From assembly GCF_910592395.1 (NCBI RefSeq), contig NC_088311.1, positions 21,369,695 through 21,433,694 of the forward strand: a stretch of 64,000 bases of DNA, in the 5' to 3' direction. The notes under the pieces are model-generated. The model was not told the DNA's origin and made no database searches. It saw only the letters and a list, made by a program, of their open reading frames with translations. Positions 60,876 to 64,000 of this stretch are shown one piece after another. The translations under genes were made by a program, and so were the position numbers. Source of the DNA: Lineus longissimus. Its lineage: Eukaryota > Nemertea > Pilidiophora > Heteronemertea > Lineidae. Numbering within the stretch: position 1 is the first letter of the stretch; each line of letters starts with the position of its first letter.

Positions 60876-63129
60876 ACATCTGCCTCAGATTCAAGAAAAG
60901 AAAAGCGTGTCATCATCAACAAGTGCGATATATGTTTTTATGGAAGGACAAGCTTTAGACAGGCCTTGGGCACACGCAAATAATGGCAACGTGAAAGATT
61001 TCACTGATATAAGACCTTTCGGAAGATTTTTTTTTAAACCCTAAAAATATTGTTTTGATTCGAAAAACAGAACGAGGACCTTCCGTTATCCAATGACCAA
61101 TATTTTTTTATTAGTTTCATGTCTAGTCCGGCATTTCTCAAAACATTGTCAAATCTGGTGAAACTTGTTGAACTGCATGTCTCCTAAAAAATAGACCATT
61201 TTACCAAGGAATACCAGAAACCACTCCTTTCAATAGATTCACAAGAAGATTGTTTCTTTTCTCTCCTGACCCAAACCCAAACCGGGCCATTCCTATGAGC
61301 AAGAAACTGGATCACCAGGTTGGTTAATGAAAAACGAGGGACATTGAACCACAGTCACGTTCACGCCATCGGGTTTTTTTACGTCGATGACGGATGGAGC
61401 GGTAGCAGGAATCCGGCATATCGACCCGTTGCGATTAGCCATTGTTGAGTTGCAGTTGTGTGCTACTGATGATCTCGATGTCTGGTATTATTGGACTTGA
61501 ATTGCGAAAAATAGAGTCTCCACGAGGGTTTTGGTAAGCATCGATGTTCACAACCAGGACCTGGTTAAACTGTGAACAGATGATTAATCACGCTGCGGAG
61601 ATTTCTTTCGATTAGTTCGAGATAATAACTGTAAATGACTTTCATGACAGTAAAAGGAACTTGATGTGACTTGGTTTTACCAAAAAAGAAGCCATGGTTG
61701 ATTCAATGTTTGATATTTTTATGTTACTATAGAAAGGTTATGTTTTAGAAATCTCACCATGATTATACATTGCCTCTGGATATAACTGTTTGCAAAACAA
61801 TTAGAGAAGTTACGAATGGTGTTAGGTTATTTACATGTCATAAGAAAAGGATTGATGCATAGTCTCAATAAATCACATTGACGTACAAATCGAATGATGT
61901 TGTTTATTTGACCTGTAATTGATAAGTTCTTCCCCGCAAAATTAGGGCAAACTCCTTGCTAATTTGCCTATTGGCATCCTGATTATAACATTATTGAACA
62001 GTTAATAGATTGATCAGCGTCTAGGAAATAGAATTGCCCTTCGTATAAGGGTGCTATTACTGCTGATATATTCAACGACTAGACGGAAGTCTTCTATAAT
62101 GTCTACATGTTCTATAAATACGTTAAGTAGATTTGTATTTGTCTCTTGTTGGAGAGGATAATGATATTAAGGACAAGCGGGTCCCCAATCGATAGACGAT
62201 TGCATTTCCTGGCCATTTCTTAAGTATAGGCAACCCGCTCTAATCCTGTAAAGTAAGTCTGTCAGGGATACAAAGAAGATACCCAAAGATACAAACTCTG
62301 AGATTTAAATTCAGGAATTTCGAGATGCGAGGATTCTTTGGAGATGCAGAGAAAGTTTATTTTTGTAGTAGGTCTATGTTAGATATGGAGGACAAGAGCA
62401 TCGCGAATCGATAGATATTTGCATTTGTTGTCTGACTTCAAAGCTTTAAAATCTTTACGGGTTTTTCATTTTTCTGAAATTTTCTGATGTTTCTCTCGTT
62501 GAGAGTGCATTGCGTTTACTGGAAAAGAGTATCCGTCTGGTGCATGGGAGAAAGTGCAGGAACTCATGATTATTCACCCCAGCCTTCGCGATAGGTCATA
62601 ACTGATTCCGTCAATATTTGCTCATTCCATTGCAGGGCGCCAAGACATCGGTTCGATACTAAAAGTGTTGACCGTCGAAGTCGATTCCGTCAGATCTGAT
62701 GTCATCTGATGATAGTCTACGACAGTGTACACAAAGTAGAGAAAGGTCACGCGATGTCAACACCGTGTTACCCAGTCCCTTTTTTAACCAAAAAGCAGCA
62801 AACTTATTTCAGAATAGGAAAGGAACGCGTCACTATCCTTTAATTGAGTATACATTGATTGTCAATGTCCGTTATGTAATGTCGGATGTCATCCAATCTT
62901 TTAATAATTTCTCTTCATGCTATGATGATTTCAGCAGGAGACCATAATGGATCTGACGGGGATCTGCAACGACTGACGGCATATTCATGATTTCATTCGG
63001 GTTCCTCGTGTCACAGGATGCCCATTTTATGCTGACTTTTTTTACTTCGGGTTACTTAGTAACTTTGTTCCAATTGACTTATACTATCAATAGACTATCG
63101 ATTTATATCCAACGGTTACCAAACGTTAA
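60876..63129. other. AT-rich spacer with a diverged direct repeat
   Basis: Segments near 62172-62215 (ggacaagcgggtccccaatcgatagacgattgcattt) and 62388-62430 (ggacaagagcatcgcgaatcgatagatatttgcattt) are related copies about 217 bp apart. No gene seen. Confidence 0.45.
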
Positions 63130-63340
63130 CAAGGTTGCGCGCGCAATGTCAAAATTACGTCGTGGGACACGCGCACACTTTTACGTCATCTGCTCGCACT
63201 TTGTTGTGTTGTCGTCACGTCACCGTCTTCAGCAGCGAAGGCGGCACATGTTCCGCGTGATGCATGGTCCACGCTGTGCACACAGTGAATCGGTTTGTAG
63301 CCGTTCTACAGGCTCATACTCTGGAAGACTACTCTAAGGT
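63130..63340 (+). promoter_or_regulatory. Putative promoter and 5' UTR exon of the right-edge gene
   Basis: GC and CpG rise sharply here. Three CRE/ATF-like cores occur: ttacgtcg near 63157, ttacgtca at 63181-63188 and cacgtca near 63216-63222. The block ends in ctctaag|gtaata at about 63340-63341, a usable donor. It could splice to the tgtttcag acceptor ending at 63760, giving a non-coding first exon. The assignment is an inference from composition and splice sites. Confidence 0.4.
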
Positions 63341-63769
63341 AATACATTCTCGCCTATAGGCATTTCATGCATTTCGTCAAACGCTGTGAGGGGTACAGAC
63401 CATAAGAAATGTCGTGTACAAAAAGGCGATGTAACGTTTTTGGTTTCCAATATTTCAGTCGGAGTACAATTAATGAATACTTAGTAGACGGCTTGAGATA
63501 CATTCTTTTAGACTACCATAACTTTTCATTTTGGTGGAAGATTCAAAGGGGAAACCGAAAAAAGTGTTAATTTGTCTGTCTTTCAGCGTTGCCAATGAAG
63601 GGGAACACTCCGATCCGAATCGGAAGCACTTAAAAACCTTTCACACCGGTCATAGCCCTGTAAAACTGAGTTAAATTCCCTTGAAATATATGATAAGCCG
63701 TGAATCCGCAGGCCTGAGCATCCGAAGCAACTGAGCGTAATGCAATTCTTATTGTTTCAGCGACTGATC

Positions 63770-64000
63770 ATGAGAGAAAATGTGTCGGGAAGAGTAAACA
63801 ACCTTCTCGGAAGTTTTGTCCAAGATTTTTATAGTCCTATTCTCATTGCCCACAACGGTCGTTTATCGCCAGTGACAAGTCCTGAGAAATGTGAGATGCA
63901 TCATGCAAAAAGAACGTCCGAAAGTACCGAAGTCCGGACAGAGGAGGTCCTCGCAAGCTTCGACCATGCTATCCGCAAAGTCACCACCCAGCTGTCACTT
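63770..64000 (+). CDS. First coding exon of an unidentified gene running off the right edge (partial)
   Basis: After a strong acceptor (attcttattgtttcag, ending 63760) the frame is open to the end of the window: 77 codons from ATG 63770, or 99 codons from the last upstream stop at 63701-63703. An earlier in-frame ATG at 63740 would lie within the intron if the acceptor is used. The peptide begins MRENVSGRVNNLLGSF and later has FYSPILIAHNGRL and FDHAIRKVTTQL. Third positions are often C or G toward the end, as in coding sequence. I do not recognise the family. The exon is cut by the window edge, so neither donor nor stop is visible. Confidence 0.5.
   Translation, partial: MRENVSGRVNNLLGSFVQDFYSPILIAHNGRLSPVTSPEKCEMHHAKRTSESTEVRTEEVLASFDHAIRKVTTQLSL

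Overview
The window looks like nuclear DNA of a bilaterian animal, probably a marine invertebrate. It has spliced genes with consensus GT-AG introns, AT-rich intergenic DNA full of minisatellites and small inverted-repeat elements, a non-LTR retrotransposon fragment and animal gene families. The phylum cannot be fixed from the sequence. Lophotrochozoans, amphioxus and hemichordates would all fit. No operons, bacterial genes or viral genes were seen.

Layout. The first 20.5 kb are gene-dense: (1) the last exon of a plus-strand gene entering from the left (329-410); (2) a complete 11-exon GMC oxidoreductase of the choline/glucose dehydrogenase-like family on the minus strand (6723 to 1703, 603 aa); (3) a two-coding-exon neuronal-calcium-sensor/visinin-like EF-hand protein on the minus strand (11494 to 10511, 186 aa); (4) a cytosolic sulfotransferase on the plus strand (14985-16267, 321 aa, two coding exons); (5) an uninterrupted 816-aa XK-related membrane protein on the minus strand (20497 to 18047), convergent with the sulfotransferase. 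From 20.5 to about 63 kb I find no gene I can name. This stretch is a repeat-rich gene desert with tandem arrays, hairpins, foldback elements and a 302-bp retrotransposon fragment with a clean 12-bp target duplication. The last kilobase probably holds the promoter, a 5' UTR exon and the first coding exon (63770 onward) of a plus-strand gene that runs off the right edge.

The five recognisable genes are ordinary animal families, and nothing suggests they form one pathway. The most notable results are: three of the ten GMC introns use GC-AG boundaries; two histidines that are normally conserved in the GMC family are replaced, including the catalytic one; a 0.94-kb DNA transposon with perfect 25-bp terminal repeats and an 8-bp target duplication has split a minisatellite; a 37-bp satellite of about 21 copies shows a six-unit higher-order pattern; an interspersed repeat family occurs three times; and several long hairpins could be transcribed. 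I did not find a convincing new multi-gene system.

Exon models were built by hand from reading frame, splice sites and family resemblance. No database search or transcript data were available.
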